Below, piece after piece: positions 30,207-41,289 of a stretch of 64,000 nucleotides of DNA. Each line of letters opens with the position of its first letter. Within the stretch, counting starts at the first letter, position 1. The DNA is from Protopterus annectens. Lineage: Eukaryota > Chordata > Ceratodontiformes > Protopteridae. A program made the translations under genes and the position numbers. Location of the stretch: NCBI RefSeq assembly GCF_019279795.1, contig NC_056745.1:507661579-507725578 (forward strand), written 5' to 3'. The notes under the pieces are model-generated. The model saw only the letters and a list, made by a program, of their open reading frames with translations, ran no database searches and was not told the origin of the DNA.

Positions 30207-30545
30207 TAAAACAAGATCTGAGCCAAATATAAATGAGGGTGATTACAGACAGAAGATAAGCAGTCCTTTCACAGACGGTAAAGAAAATAACAGTGACCCT
30301 CCCAAACCCCATTATATGTCAATGGCATGGGAATTCAAATTTGCTTCTTTATGTCTGGCATGAGTCATACAAAGTATTATGGGAAAGAGAAAGGGTTAAG
30401 GGAGAACAAGATCACGTTGATACAGCAAGCCCCATTGGTAGCCATGTTGTGGAAAACAGGCTAAAATTAGAAATAAAGCTCTTAGAGCGATTTTGAGGTG
30501 TTAAAATAGGTCAGGAAACAAATACGGAGTGATAAAACAGGTTTT
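30207..30545. other. Unassigned, non-coding
   Basis: No ORF, element end or repeat pairing that I can support. DIRS-A A2 does not resume here. Confidence 0.4.
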
Positions 30546-30801
30546 TTTTAGTTCTAGGGTGGAGTTTTCCTTTAACAATATTCTGAGACTTCTTCAGACT
30601 GAAGCAAAATCAAACTCAAACCACATTTATACAGTTACAAATCACATGACTTTAGACTAATTAGTGTTTTAATCCTTTTCGCTTCAAATACATAGTAACA
30701 TCTTCACGGTTGTTCAAGCCAGGGGGGACAGCAGGCATTTAATTTAACCTGCCATGAATATTCCAGCCACCCTAGCTCTTCTTCTGAATTTAATAAACAC
30801 T

Positions 30802-31160
30802 CTACACATTATCTAAAGTTTCTAATATCACAAACTTAAATTCAACTTTACAAACCAAATTTTTATAATGTTTACCCAAAGCTTTCTTTTCATCTCTTGT
30901 TTGGACAGTATATTTATGCTCATACATTTTATTTAATTTACGCGAAGTCCTGCCTACATAAAAAGCCTGACATGATACATAGAAAATTAAATAAATCATA
31001 AATTTGGATTTGTAAGAAAAAATCCCTTTAATGCTGATTTTGTTTTTATTTAAAACAAAATCTGCAGCATCAGCAAATAAGTAGTTGCACATACTGCAAT
31101 TAAAACATTTTAACATGCCCCCTTTTGTCTACTTTCTTTCTAGATATATTCAGTTTGGCC
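30802..31160 (-). pseudogene. PLE2 GIY-YIG endonuclease C-terminus
   Basis: Reads CFNCSMCNYLF (Cys cluster), KISIKGIFSYKSKFMIYLIF, CQAFYVGRTSRKLNKMYEHK, LGKHYKNL and VILETLDNV before the stop at 30802. AFYVGRTSRKL is the GIY-YIG block with its Arg; the layout equals the end of PLE1. Frame is open, but only the nuclease end is present, so a remnant. Confidence 0.7.
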
Positions 31161-31164
31161 TGAA

Positions 31165-31232
31165 AAAAAAAAATTATGTACTCACCATAATGTTCCATGT
31201 GAGTTGTCCATCTTGCCTTCATTCGTACATAT
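31165..31232 (+). repeat. Solo DIRS-A ITR start inside PLE2
   Basis: TTATGTACTCACCATAATG, TTCCATGTGAGTTGTCCATC and TTGCCTTCATTCGTAC: the first ~60 bases of a DIRS-A ITR with no DIRS body attached. PLE2 sequence lies on both sides. Confidence 0.55.
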
Positions 31233-32042
31233 TCAGAGCAGTACCGTTCAAAATGTTCTGTTTTTCTTTTTAACAGGATATTGTTTAACTTAATCAAATG
31301 ATCCTGTATTAAGCACAACCTGGACTCAAAATTATCTAGTGAAGTAATTTATTTTAATTTTGAGAAATCTGAACGGATCTTTTAGTTCAGTTCATGAATA
31401 CTAGTGTTGTTAAAGGCTATATACACTGAAACCCTGCTTTCTGACTGTCATGCCATTTATCCAGCAGCTCTATACGCAGGTTGTTACCTATCAGTAATTT
31501 GCCAACTCTCAAGCCCTTAGGCACCCTGTGAGCTCTGAAACTTTTCAAAGCAAATACTGTCCCCACTGCAGGCGTTTTAATTTGGATAAGTCCTTTTCTA
31601 ACTGATGAAAGGCATCAAAATGACTCAAATTTTCCATTTCAGACCCATGAAGTTCTCTAGTCAAAAATGGATCCATAGGCGGTGCCAAACAACCCAAAAG
31701 GACGTCTTCACTTTGAGTGTTCATAGCAGCACTATTACTCTGCCTGGATAATGCCAAATTGACATTTCCTTCAAGATTTATGATGAAGGAACCAGTAGGA
31801 GTATCATTAAGTGTACAACCAAGCAGGCAATGACAAGAAAAATATCACATGACTTTAGATTAATTAATGTTTTAACCCTTACCAATGAGAATAAAAACGA
31901 GGATGCCTAAAGGAAATAGTTTAGATTATCGGTCCATTAAAGCCATCACAGCAAAAAAATTGGGAACTTTTTGGTGGTAACCCAGAAATTCTAAGAATTA
32001 TTGGGGGCAAGCCATTATTCACACAAAAGAAGGCCAAGAGCT

Positions 32043-32240
32043 TTAATAATTGTTAAGTTGTCCTATCTCGCCTTCATTCTTACTGGTTGGGTATGAAACC
32101 AATTCTCGGTTCCGGCTCGGACGTATACTAAAGCTCGAGGTCTTCCACTGGCTCGTGGCTGTAACCCTATCCCATCATGCTCTAGTAAAGCTCCCCAGAT
32201 CTCGTTTGCCACTAAGCAGATCAGGTGCTTCCATTTTGGC
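32043..32240 (+). repeat. DIRS-A copy A3, left ITR
   Basis: The reverse complement matches the terminal repeat at 1-186: GTTAAGTTGTC, ATCTCGCCTTCATTCTTAC, TTCTCGGTTCCGGCTCGG, AAGCTCGAGG, CCAGATCTCGTTTGCC. It opens the plus-strand element A3 that ends near 48945. Confidence 0.75.
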
Positions 32241-32744
32241 TCTGGCTAAGTGACAAAACCTTTATTCATTATTTGAAAAAAAATCTTCTCCTTTATTGTA
32301 AATTTAGCGATTAGTGTTGTTACCTTTTCTAGTTAGTTTGAGAAAGTTTGTTGCTGTGTTTTTTTACTTCAGGCCATTGTTTTATCGTTAGGCCTTTGTT
32401 CCTTCCATATCCCGGCTTAAATTTCTACTCTATAAGCCTGTTTTTTATTAGAGGGCTTTCTGCTGCTGCTGTTAATATTTTTGAAGTTGATAAATAGCTT
32501 AATCCTACTGTTTATTAAGAAAAGAAAAAAAAAAAAAAAGAGGGCTGCCGCTGCCCGTTTTAGAGGGCTACCTAATTTCTTCCATTTCCCTGTATACAGA
32601 GCAGCTTTGTTTAACTTAGAGAACTGCCCTTGTTAGCTTTTTTCTTTAAAAAAATATATACTTTTTTCATAGTGTTTTAGACTAGCTAGTGTGTTAAGTT
32701 TGTTGTTGCTATTAATTTGCTCTTGTTGTGGTGGACTGTGACTT
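32241..32744 (+). other. A3 5' untranslated region
   Basis: T-rich, non-coding leader between the left ITR and gag. A 17-nt A tract lies near 32522-32540. I see no gene here. Confidence 0.5.
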
Positions 32745-34627
32745 TTGAACATATCCAAGGAGTATAAACAAACTAAGCCTTCTGGCTTAAAGAAATGTAA
32801 ATACAGTCAAAAGATGTCTTTAACAGATGTCCATACTGTTTATGTCTACTGCTTGGGAGCAGTGCATCTACAGGAGTCATGTTCAATATGCCATTCTTTC
32901 AGCTCCAGAGTACTGCTTGAAAGAAAAAATAAATTGATAGCAGGAGGCTTACTGAAGCCCCCCCCCCCTTCCAAAAAGCTCTAGAAGAAGGTCCGGCACA
33001 GCAAAATCACCATCTGCAAAATCTGACAAATCCACCAAGAGATCATCTCCCTCTTCGGGGCAACTGGAGCCAGCAAAAAAATTAAGCAAAGTGGTATCCC
33101 CGGCTCTGAAGACTACTAGACCTACAAAATCTCCTACATCGGCACAAGCTGTTTCAGTGTCAATGGAGTTCGAACTACAGAGCCAGTCCCCAGAACTGGT
33201 GCCGGTTACTCCTGTTCTAAGGTCCCCTATTCTGCAAACATTCAGATCTACTACTCTCTCCTCCATGTCCTCCAGGAGTCTTTTAAATGATGATGTGGAT
33301 CAGGTGGTGCGCAGACTTCTAAGGACACTGGCACTGGCCAAACTCCTTTGGCTCCAACCCAGAGGGATTTGGAGCCAGCCAAGACTTCCCCATCGACATC
33401 AACTCCTCCTCCGAGCCGACCCAGGACCTCATAGCCCGAATGCTTGGAACAGATTTCTGTGGAACAATCGGTACCGAGAACCATACTGGGATCTTCGGAC
33501 CAGACATCTGCTCTGACATCCTCGGTTCCATCTAGGAGCCGACGCTCTCCAGTCAGGTCCAGAGAGGGGAGTCAGATCAGACATTTGTCGGATCTGAACT
33601 TGCCTCACAGGGCTTCAGCAAGGATGAGCTGGGCTCCTACATCAGCTTCGGAGCCAACCTCCTTGGTTCTGGGGATCTCTTCTGTCTCTTGGGAGCCAAA
33701 GGTATCATCTGATCAGGGGAGGGGGGGATTTCGATCTGATGAGAAGAGTGTTGTCTCCCCAGACAGCTCCACTCAAAGTTTCTGGCATTCCACAACCTGA
33801 GGCACCGGCATCTGTCTCTGCACCACACCATCCACTGACAAGCGGAGACCCTAGGCCTCAGGGTACCCATTCAGGTGAACGCCCCCTCTTCCAAAACTTT
33901 TGCAGAATACACTTTTGAGGAGGTCCGTCGTAAGAGACTCTGCAAGAGGAAGCATTTAGACACCCCAGAGGAGTCGGTCACCTCTGACACAGACTTCAGA
34001 TGAGTCAGAAGGGTCCCCATGGTCATCCTCTGAGGATGTCTCCTTTGCAGACATCCTAGAGATTCTTAAGCAGAGAGGTGGCAGGAAGTCCATCAACCAT
34101 TCTGATGGTGAGTTTGTTTACCTGAAGGCCTTTGGGTCTCACCCTTCAGACACTTGGGTGTCTCTGCCTTTCGACAAGCTTATGGAACTAGTTAGTCGAA
34201 AGGTGTGACAGGCTCCAGACGCAGAGGAACCTGTCCCTCGGAGGCCAAATAAGTTCTTCATAGCCCCTTCTGATAAAGATTTCCTCACTAAGGATGTCCC
34301 TGGAGATGTTATGGTGGTGGCAGCAGCCACCAAAAAGGAACTTTCTGAAACAACTTCGTCTGTCCATCTACCGTACAAGGAGTCTCACACGATGGACAGA
34401 TACGGGAAGCGCATGTTTTCTTCAGCGACTTTTGCACTCAGACCGCTGAATTATCTGACGCATTTTAAAAGGCTACAAAGAGATCCCCTAAGGAGCTAGG
34501 AGATGCTCTACAAGGTACAGTAGCTGCAAGGGTGTCAGATAAAGGTTCCTCTTGGCTCTCCACCTTAAACTCTGTGGTCAACTCCTCCATGAGGTGCATT
34601 TCTTATGCAGCAGATGGAGCGAGCAGA
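32745..34627 (+). pseudogene. DIRS-A A3 gag-like protein (interrupted by B2)
   Basis: N-terminus: KKCKYSQKMSLTDVHTVYVY then CLGAVHLQESCSICHSF, aligned with the A5 ribbon CTECGHKL...CVICLGVAHL, though the first C-x2-C pair is damaged. Then a Ser/Pro-rich charged segment (33091-33516, SSRSLLNDDVDQVVRRLLRT), an acidic part (33950-34140), and the core MVVAAATKKELSETTSSVHLP, MDRYGKRMFSSATFALRPLNY at 34311-34460. Several frameshifts. Coding is cut at 34627 by the left ITR of B2; the gag end is at 39045-39255. Confidence 0.75.
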
Positions 34628-34780
34628 AAGTACAGTTGTGTACACTTATCATAAATGTAGATGTTAGAGTGTATTCACTGTTGCAGTCATCACACTTGGG
34701 TTATCTGCCTGCAGGTAGCCCTCAGTCGGCCGAATACCAGTGTCTTGGGATTTCTGTGTCACATGCGGTCGCCTCTTCCA

Positions 34781-34800
34781 TGACGTCAGGGGGTATAAAA
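34781..34800 (+). promoter_or_regulatory. CRE and TATA box in B2 left ITR
   Basis: A consensus CRE, TGACGTCA (34781-34788), is followed 5 bp later by TATAAAA (34794-34800). It faces into B2 from its 3' end, so it would drive antisense transcription of the element. The inverted right ITR, which would carry the sense promoter, is deleted in this copy. Confidence 0.5.
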
Positions 34801-34989
34801 CATACAGCCGATGCCATTACATCAGTTTTTCTTGCCCCAGATGTCAGGAGCCCCCAAAATAGGAAGCAATTCCATGGTGTGGAATACCTCCAGTAAAAAG
34901 TAAATATCATAGCCATAAAATATGGCCAAAAAGAGTAAATGTAGAAAGCATAGAGAAGTCAGGGGGCTGGAGGGAGGGTAAAAAGGACG

Positions 34990-35095
34990 GTAACAGTGAA
35001 TACACTCGAACATCTACATTTATGGTAAGTGTACACAACTGTACTATGTTCTTCATGTTTCACTGGTGCAGTCATCACACTTGGGTTGATTGCCA
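34990..35095 (-). repeat. B2 internal complementary region
   Basis: ACATCTACATTTATGGTAAG (reverse complement of the left ITR start) runs straight into GTACTATGTTCTTCATG and GCAGTCATCACACTTGGG (opposite ITR start). It is the DIRS ICR that spans a circle-like end junction. Confidence 0.75.
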
Positions 35096-35118
35096 AAGCT
35101 GAGGAAGGGTGGAGGCAG

Positions 35119-36130
35119 TCATGAAGTATTAGGGCTGGCTAGCAGGCCTTGTAAAACTGCTGTGGCAAATCCAGCTCTGGATTTAGAAAAGACAGGTAAG
35201 TGGTAATGCTTGATGAAGGTGTGTACAGAACTCCAGATTGCAGCTTCCAGGATGTCCCTGTTAGGGACTCCCCTGAGAAATGCTGTAGAAGTTAAGGTAG
35301 CCCTAGTGGAATGAGTTTTGATCCCCTGTGGGATAGGTTTTCCATGGAGTTTGTAGCAGAAATGGATGCAGTGTGACATCCATTTGGAAATTGTTTGCTT
35401 TGAAATGGCCTTGCCCTCTGCCCCTGTAGCAAAGCTGACTAGCAGCTGGTCAGTTTTTCTGAAAAGTTTAGTCCTCTCAAGGTAGAACCTGAGCTGTATA
35501 TGCACGTCCAAGGAATGCAGGATCCTTTCCCCTTTATTCTGAGAATAAGGAAAAAAGGTTGGTAAATGGATGGATTGGTTTAAAGCCACACTGGCTATCA
35601 CCTTGGGCATAAATGATGGGTTAGTCCTGAGGGAAACCCTGTCCGTATGGAAGATAATGAAGGGTTCCACAGCCATAAGAGCCTGTAACTCAGACACTCT
35701 TCTTGCTGAAGTGATGGCTAGAAGTAAGGCTGTTTTCCAAGAGAGGAATTTTAACTCTGGTGTAGCAGCAAGCTCAAAAGGGGGGAAGCATGAGCTTCTC
35801 TAGTACAAAGTTAAGGTCCCAAGCAGGAGTGGGAGCTCTCCTCGGGGGTCTTAAATTGTTAGCTTCTCTCAGGAACTGTTTGATCAGAGGGTGAGAGAAG
35901 AGGAGTGGCTCAGTATTGTAATGAGCTGAGATGGCAGAGGCATGAACCTTAATTAATGAGGATAGGCCTTTGTGGAGCAGCTCTGCTAGATGATCTAGGA
36001 TTTGAGGTAAGGTGGGCACGGCTGTGTCCTTTCCTTGAGACTGGCTCAAAGAACAGTATCTTTTCCACTTTTCTGAATAGGATTTCCTAGTACTACTACT
36101 CCTGGCTTCAAGGATGACATCCAGCACCTG
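35119..36130 (-). pseudogene. B2 tyrosine recombinase, catalytic residues retained
   Basis: Site-specific recombinase that integrates circular DIRS cDNA. It reads ARSSSTRKSYSEKWKRYC (36080), ITSARRVSELQALMA (35680-35710; Arg I), SKQTISKWMSHCIHFCYKLHGK (35340-35410), KTHSTRATLTSTAF (35280-35320; HxxR) and SVHTFIKHYHLPVFSKSRAG (35170-35230; Tyr nucleophile). All catalytic positions persist. The frame breaks once near 35700-35775, between the two long segments, so the intact protein is not encoded. Confidence 0.8.
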
Positions 36131-36156
36131 TTTGCTGAGGGTTGCTTGTGATGTAT

Positions 36157-37047
36157 TCAGGGAATAAGCCAGGCTGCAAGGTTCAGGGTTTGCAGCTGAG
36201 TATGCAAAATCTGGCCCCCCTGCTGGGACAGCAGAGAGGGGGTCTGATGTAGGTGCCAGGGTGGCACTGCTGTCAGACTGCGTAGGAATGGGTACCAGTG
36301 CTGGCATGGCCAGTCTGGTGCAATGAGGATTGTCCTTGGCCTGTCCTGTTTGATCTTGTGTAGTACTTTTGAGAGGAGGAGCAGAGGGGGAAAGGCATAG
36401 ATTGAGAGGTTTTTCCATGTAAAGGATAGGGCATCCACTTTCCATGCTTGGCTGTGGGGATCTGGAGCAAAATTTGCTCAATGGATGGTTTTTGGGGGGA
36501 AGCAAAGAGGTCCACCTCTGGTGTCCCCCAACTGTGGATTACAAGTTTGAATGAGTTGGGATCTAGTTTCCACTCATGTGGGTCCAGTAGATTTCTGCTT
36601 AAGTCGTCTGCCAGTGAATTTTGTTTGCCTGGCAGGAACTGAATTTGCAGGTGCACTTGATTGCTCAAAGCTGTGTTCCACAGAGCCATGGCTAATCTGC
36701 AGAGTGGGTAGGAATGAGTTCCCCCCTGCTTGTTTATGTACTACATAACTGTGATGCTGTCTGTCTTTAACAAGAGTTGTCCTGGAAGGATAAAGTATTT
36801 GAAGGCTGTCAGTGCATTCTGTACAGCTAACATTTATTTTTGATTGATATGCAGGTGAATCTGTCCTGGGCTCCATTTGCCTTGAATGCATTTGCCTGCC
36901 ATGTGAGTCCCCACATGCATAGTCTGATGTGTCTGTTGTCAGGGTTTGGGCGGCGAGGGGTTGAGTGAAAGGGAGTCCTTTGTTGTGGTGGCAAGCCTCT
37001 GCCCACCAAAGGAACTCTATCCTTAGGCAAGGAATGATAGGAATCAC
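36157..37047 (-). pseudogene. B2 RNase H and methyltransferase-like domain
   Basis: RNase H at 36574-37047: QTLTTDTSDYACGDSHG (Trp of the GWGG-type motif changed), DRQHHSYVVHKQAGGN (out-of-frame copy of TDSITVMWYINKQGG), and LQIQFLPGKQNSLADDLSRN. MT-like: VDLFASPQKP (36470), DALSFTWKNLSIYAFPPLLL and TILIAPDWPCQHWYPFL (36240-36438). The blocks lie in different frames. Confidence 0.7.
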
Positions 37048-37050
37048 TGT

Positions 37051-37895
37051 TTACAGGTCCTGAGAATGTTGACACCAGAGACTTTTTAAGTACCATTGAG
37101 GTTTCCTCATATGCAGTCTTACATCTGGAATTAGGAGAATGCATGAGGCCATGAACCCTAAGGCTTGCAGTATTTTTCTTGCAGATAGCTGGGTTTTGGT
37201 GGCCAGTAGTTTGAAGTAATTTGTCAAATACACCTGCTTTTCTGGAGTGAGGAATGCCATCTGGGTAGTTGTGTTCAAGCTTGCTCCCAGGAATACAATC
37301 TTTTGGCTGGGTACCAGATGTGATTTCTTTTCATTGATGGTATACCCCAGAAAAGTTAGAAGTCTCTTTACAAACATCAGGTGCTGAAGTAGCAATTCCT
37401 GATTGTCCGCCTGAATCAGGAAATCATCCAAGTATAGGTAAATTTGAATATTTCTCTGCCTGCAGTATGCAATGGCTGGAGCCAGGCACTTTGTGAATAC
37501 CCTGGCCGCAGTAGGTAAACCAAAGGGAAGTGCAGAGTACTGAGAGTGCATACAGCCTGCCCTGAAAAGTATATATTTCCTGCAAGATTCCCTTATGGGA
37601 ATGTGCAGATAAGCTTCTTTTAAGTCTAGGTGACCAGCCAGGAGTCCTTGGCTAGCACAGGAAGCAGCTGCTTGAGTGTAAGCATTTTGAATTTTGGCAC
37701 CACCAGGAAGGTGTTGAGAATTGACAGATCCAGGATAGGGCACCAAGAGTTCTCTTTTCTGGGCACCAGGAACAGTCTGGAGTAGAAACCCTGTCCCCTT
37801 TGCTCTGCTGGAACAGGATGAACAGCCCTGATACTCAGGAGAGAAAGTACTTGCTTTTGGGCCTCTGCCCACTGGTTTGGAGGAAGGTCTGGCAA
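37051..37895 (-). pseudogene. B2 reverse transcriptase, long open segment
   Basis: A 273-codon open segment. Blocks: MPDLPPNQWAEAQKQVLSLL, LFLVPRKENSWCPILDLSIL, GHLDLKEAYLHIPI (motif A), QYSALPFGLPTAARVFTKCL (motif B), IQIYLYLDDFLIQADN (active-site YLDD) and LGYTINEKKSHLVPSQKIVFL. This is the best-preserved RT among the DIRS-B copies here. A frameshift near 37700 separates the fingers from the palm. Confidence 0.8.
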
Positions 37896-38289
37896 CCCGC
37901 TTGGGGTTGGCAGTGAGTGGAAGTAGAATCTGTATCCCTGGGATACAATGTTTAAGACTCAGTGGGGTCCTGGGTACTCACTCAGTTTTTTGCAAGCAGG
38001 GTGAGTTTTCCTCCTAGGGGTGCAAGTACTTGGACATGGCTGGAAAGGATGAAAGACAAGTCATTGTGAATTTTTTCCATATGCGGGTGGCTTACTACTC
38101 CCTGTTTTTGAGGTGGGAGCACTCCATTGTTTAGATCTGTGCACACCCTGAGACTGTAGTCTTTGTGGTCTGTTGCCCCTGGGTTTGGAGTGAGAAGGTC
38201 TGGGAGGGACTGGAAAGGACTAGTTTTTAGGAGGCCAATGCCTACTGAATCTAGGTTGCTGCATCTGTAAGAAATCTAACAGTTTGCAT

Positions 38290-39044
38290 AAATTTAGCTT
38301 TTTCCTCCATCTTTAAGAACTTCTGCTTTTGTGCCAAACAAACATTCTTGGTTTAATGCAGCATCTAGTAATTTTGTTTTGATGTGGTCTAGCAAGATTT
38401 GTTCCTTCAGCCAAGCATGCCTTCTCAGAACAGACTCAGTGACAGCAGCCCTGCAAGATGCTTCTAAGGCATTAAAACCACACTGCAAAGTATGTTTACC
38501 AGCTTGGTTTGCAGAATTCAGTAACTCTTGTAAATCTTTATTTTCTGCACAATCAGGAATCAACAACATTTTTTGTTTAATTAGTTCTATAATATGCTGC
38601 TGGTACTTCAACATGTGAAACTGTCAATTTAAAGCCCTAATGGCAAGAGTTGCAGAGGTATATACCTTCTTACCCCATCTGTCTAAAGCCCTAGAATCCC
38701 TGTCCAAAGAGGTAGGGATTTTGGCTGTAGTAGCCTTAATACCTTTAGGTCCCTGGAAATGGTCTCTGGATCCACAGTGGGATTTGTAAAGAGAAATTTG
38801 TACGAGTCAGGTACTCTGTAGTACCGGTCAGGCTTTCTAGGAGCTGGTGGTAAAGTATCAGGGGTACGACTGGATTCCATAAAGACATCATCTACAATAT
38901 CCAGGACAGGGGGTATAGCTAGAGGCCTGTACTGAGGCAAGTCTAAAAATTCTCTGAGTCTCTTTTTGGATTGTGGGTAGTCCTGGCATTCCCAGCAGAA
39001 ATGCTCTCTTAGGGTATGCAAGATTTCACCAAAAGAAAAGTCCT
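38290..39044 (-). pseudogene. B2 gag core, truncated
   Basis: HTLREHFCWECQDYPQSKKR, YYRVPDSYKFLFTNPTVDPE and LRRHAWLKEQILLDHIKTKL match the B1 and B3 gag core. The N-terminal ribbon and acidic region are missing where A3 resumes at 39045. Confidence 0.7.
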
Positions 39045-39468
39045 ATGGAGGGGAGGCAGAGGGAATGGAAGATGCCACCAACGTGGCAGAGGGGGGAGGG
39101 TCTGCAAAATCGGGGCGACAAGGATTCTTTCTGTGGCAGGCCCTTTCAGCACTCCTGAAGGGAGGCCCATCTGTCCATCTCTGGAGGCAGTTGGGGGTCG
39201 ATTATCTTTGTACCTAGAAGCCTGGCTAGAAATAATAAAAGACAAGTGGGTATAAAGTATCATATACAGAGGCTACTCCATACCCTTTTCCTTTCCCATC
39301 CCAAACAAAGAACAACCCAGACATTCCACCCAGTAAGAGGGATCAGGCAACTCTAGAAATTCAAAAGTTGCTAGACAAGAGAGTCATCCAAAGAGTCCCC
39401 ACACACCAGATAGAATCCAGAACTTACTCAAGATTCTTTTTAGTACCAAAAACTACTACTCTTCCTCC
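39045..39468 (+). pseudogene. A3 gag end and RT start, after B2
   Basis: Plus-strand A3 resumes: RGGRGNGRCHQRGRG (Arg/Gly-rich gag end, parallel to EGGILMEDAIPMAEVV in A4), then LEAVGGRLSLYLEAWLEIIK and the RT fingers up to FLVPK at 39465, where a LINE begins. Confidence 0.65.
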
Positions 39469-40457
39469 CAAAAACAGTAAATCACATTAACTCCTCCTTT
39501 TCCATCTTATCCCTTAACAATACCCCCATAGGAAAATAATCTAGCACAAAACTACTCAGTGTTACAACTGATGACCAATTAAAATGTGATATCCACATAA
39601 ATAATTGTATTAGGACTAATCACCTCAAATTAGGTCCATTATATAGAAATAAAAAAAATCTCACCTAGGAAGCACAAATTGCTCTCACTTACGCTTACCT
39701 TCTCCCCTGATTAACTTATTGCTCACAAATCCTCACTAACCTTAACTCCTCTCCCCTAGCTAGACTACAGTCTACATACCACAAAATAGCTAGATTTGCA
39801 ACTCAACTATCCTATAAATCCCACCACTGTCTCTCTCTAAAATATTTGAACTGCCTCACCTCCTCCTCCTCTCTCAGCTTCAAACCATACACTCTATTCT
39901 TTACCAGCCATCACACTGTGTGGCTTTACAGTCTGTCATCTCCTACTATGCTCCTACAAGAAACCTCAAAAGCTCTTCCCAAGACCTATTAAATATCTAC
40001 AAGCCCAAGTCTAAAGCAGGGTGCAGCCTATATAGCTACCACCCTTCCAATGCATGGAACAGACTCCCCCTAGAAATCCGAACACTCACACATCCCAAAC
40101 AATTTAAACTAACCTTAAAAAAATATTTTAATGGGCAATGGATCTGCCACTGCTCCAACCCTCCATGAAAACACTCATCTTACCAATACCAACTTCTCTT
40201 TTTCTTATACGTCACTCTATATTTGATTTTGTTTGACTTGTAGTAATGCTTATAATATGTTGTAAACTAAGTACTTTTGTGGCTGTTATCTAGTTGTTTG
40301 ACATGTACTACTACTTTTTCACTATTGTATAAATAACTAAACATATCAATATAAACTGGAGCTTTTCTCCCCCGGCCTCTGCTGAAAAGGGCTTTGGCTC
40401 AGACATTCCCGGTCAACAAATGTAAAATAAATAAATAAATAAATAAAATAAAAAGAA
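39469..40457 (+). mobile_element. D-LINE, 5'-truncated L2/CR1-like LINE
   Basis: Its frames give VTTDDQLKCDIHINNCIR, GPLYRNKKNLT, YAYLLPCLTYCS-like, LQSTYHKIARFATQLSYKSH and SYHPSNAWNRLPLEIRTLTH (39920-40168): the RT thumb and the WNxLPLxIR end common to L2-type LINEs. The 3' UTR ends in TGTAAAATAAATAAATAAAT repeats (40420-40457). It interrupts A3 inside VPKK(T)GDW of the RT; no full target duplication is certain. Confidence 0.7.
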
Positions 40458-40814
40458 CAGGGGACTGGAGGCCCATTTTGGATCTCAGCAGATTAAACAA
40501 ATCAATACACAAGACCAAGTTCCAGATGGTAACACTGCAGTTGATTCTTCCCTTTCTGGGAAAAGACAACTGTGTGCTCTACAGACCTCCAAGGATGCGT
40601 ATTACCACTTTAAGATGGACAGACCATCCAGGAGTCATCTGCACTTCTGGCTGGGAGTCAGTCATTACCAATTTCAAGCTCTGCCCTTTGGTCTCACTAC
40701 AGCCAGTGTGTGTTCCAGTGTATGGCAGTAGTCATGGCTCACCTGAAACGCCTATCAGTTTCCATATCTAGACGACTGGCTCCTAACTGCCACCACCAAG
40801 CACCTATTACTAGA
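40458..40814 (+). pseudogene. A3 reverse transcriptase, active-site part
   Basis: FQMVTLQLILPFLGKDNCV, a degenerate motif A region, YQFQALPFGLTTA-like sequence and PYLDDWLLTATTKHLLL are readable from 40458 to 40814. The frame shifts several times. The YLDD active site is intact in sequence (near 40765). Coding is cut at 40814 by A5 and resumes at 46850 with DQETPHYY. Confidence 0.7.
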
Positions 40815-41094
40815 AAAAAGAAGTTATGTACTCACCATAACGTTCCATCTGAGTAGATGTACGTAATTTTTCTGCAACCTGTGGGTATATGGATCCATAT
40901 TGGATCTGAGCCGGCAACTTTTTTTCTAGCATCTGCTCCAAGCTCAGAGCTCCTCCCCTTACACATAATGCACTACCCATCTCCTATCTTCCCACATATC
41001 GAGTTTGTTGCAACTAAATACATAAGCAACTCAGCCCAATGAACCAAACCAGAAAAGACAGGACAAGGTCCGGGGGACGGAGGGAGGGAGGGAA

Positions 41095-41220
41095 TGTTGC
41101 AGAAAAATGAAGTATAACTACTCAGATGGAACGTTATAGTGAGTACAATAACTTCTTTATCTGAAGTAGTCAACTTCATTTTATCTGCAACCTGTGGGAC
41201 AGAGTCCCCAACTACTTCAA
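41095..41220 (-). repeat. A5 internal complementary region
   Basis: The first half (AGTATAACTACTCAGATGGA, ACGTTATAGTGAGTAC) is the reverse complement of the left ITR start. The second half (GAAGTAGTCAACTTCATTTT, ATCTGCAACCTGTGGG) equals the reverse complement of the right ITR end. In DIRS-1 this element is thought to template completion and circularisation of the cDNA. Confidence 0.8.
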
Positions 41221-41289
41221 TCCTAGGAGGCCCTTATGGAAGGATATTCCTGAGCACCGCAGAGCCAAAGGATGCTCTACCCCTAGAAA

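Larger units (their letters stand above)
30546..31880 (-). mobile_element. Penelope-like element PLE2, decayed
   Basis: Minus-strand PLE. The 3' UTR at 30546-30800 matches 49387-49610 closely (ATTCATGGCAGGTTAAATTAA, GTCATGTGATTTGTAA) and breaks off inside its hammerhead. GIY-YIG coding is at 30802-31160. An N-terminal piece is at 31500-31757, with VPKGLRVGKL-type sequence. A short repeat of the 3' UTR block (ATCACATGACTTTAGATTAATTAATG) at 31846-31880 could be the 5' pseudo-LTR. The RT domain is missing. Confidence 0.65.
34628..39044 (-). mobile_element. DIRS-B copy B2, 5'-truncated
   Basis: Minus-strand DIRS-B inserted into A3 gag. Left ITR 34628-34900, ICR 34990-35095, then recombinase, MT-like, RNase H, RT and gag up to 39044, where A3 resumes. 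The gag N-terminus, 5' leader and right ITR (about 1.2 kb by comparison with B1) are missing, together with about 300 bp of A3, so one deletion probably removed the junction. It is more diverged than B1 and B3 are from each other. Confidence 0.8.

Noticed and set aside
40420..40457. AAAT microsatellite as an independent feature
   Set aside because: It is the 3' tail of the D-LINE, and the same tail ends the copy at 15378.
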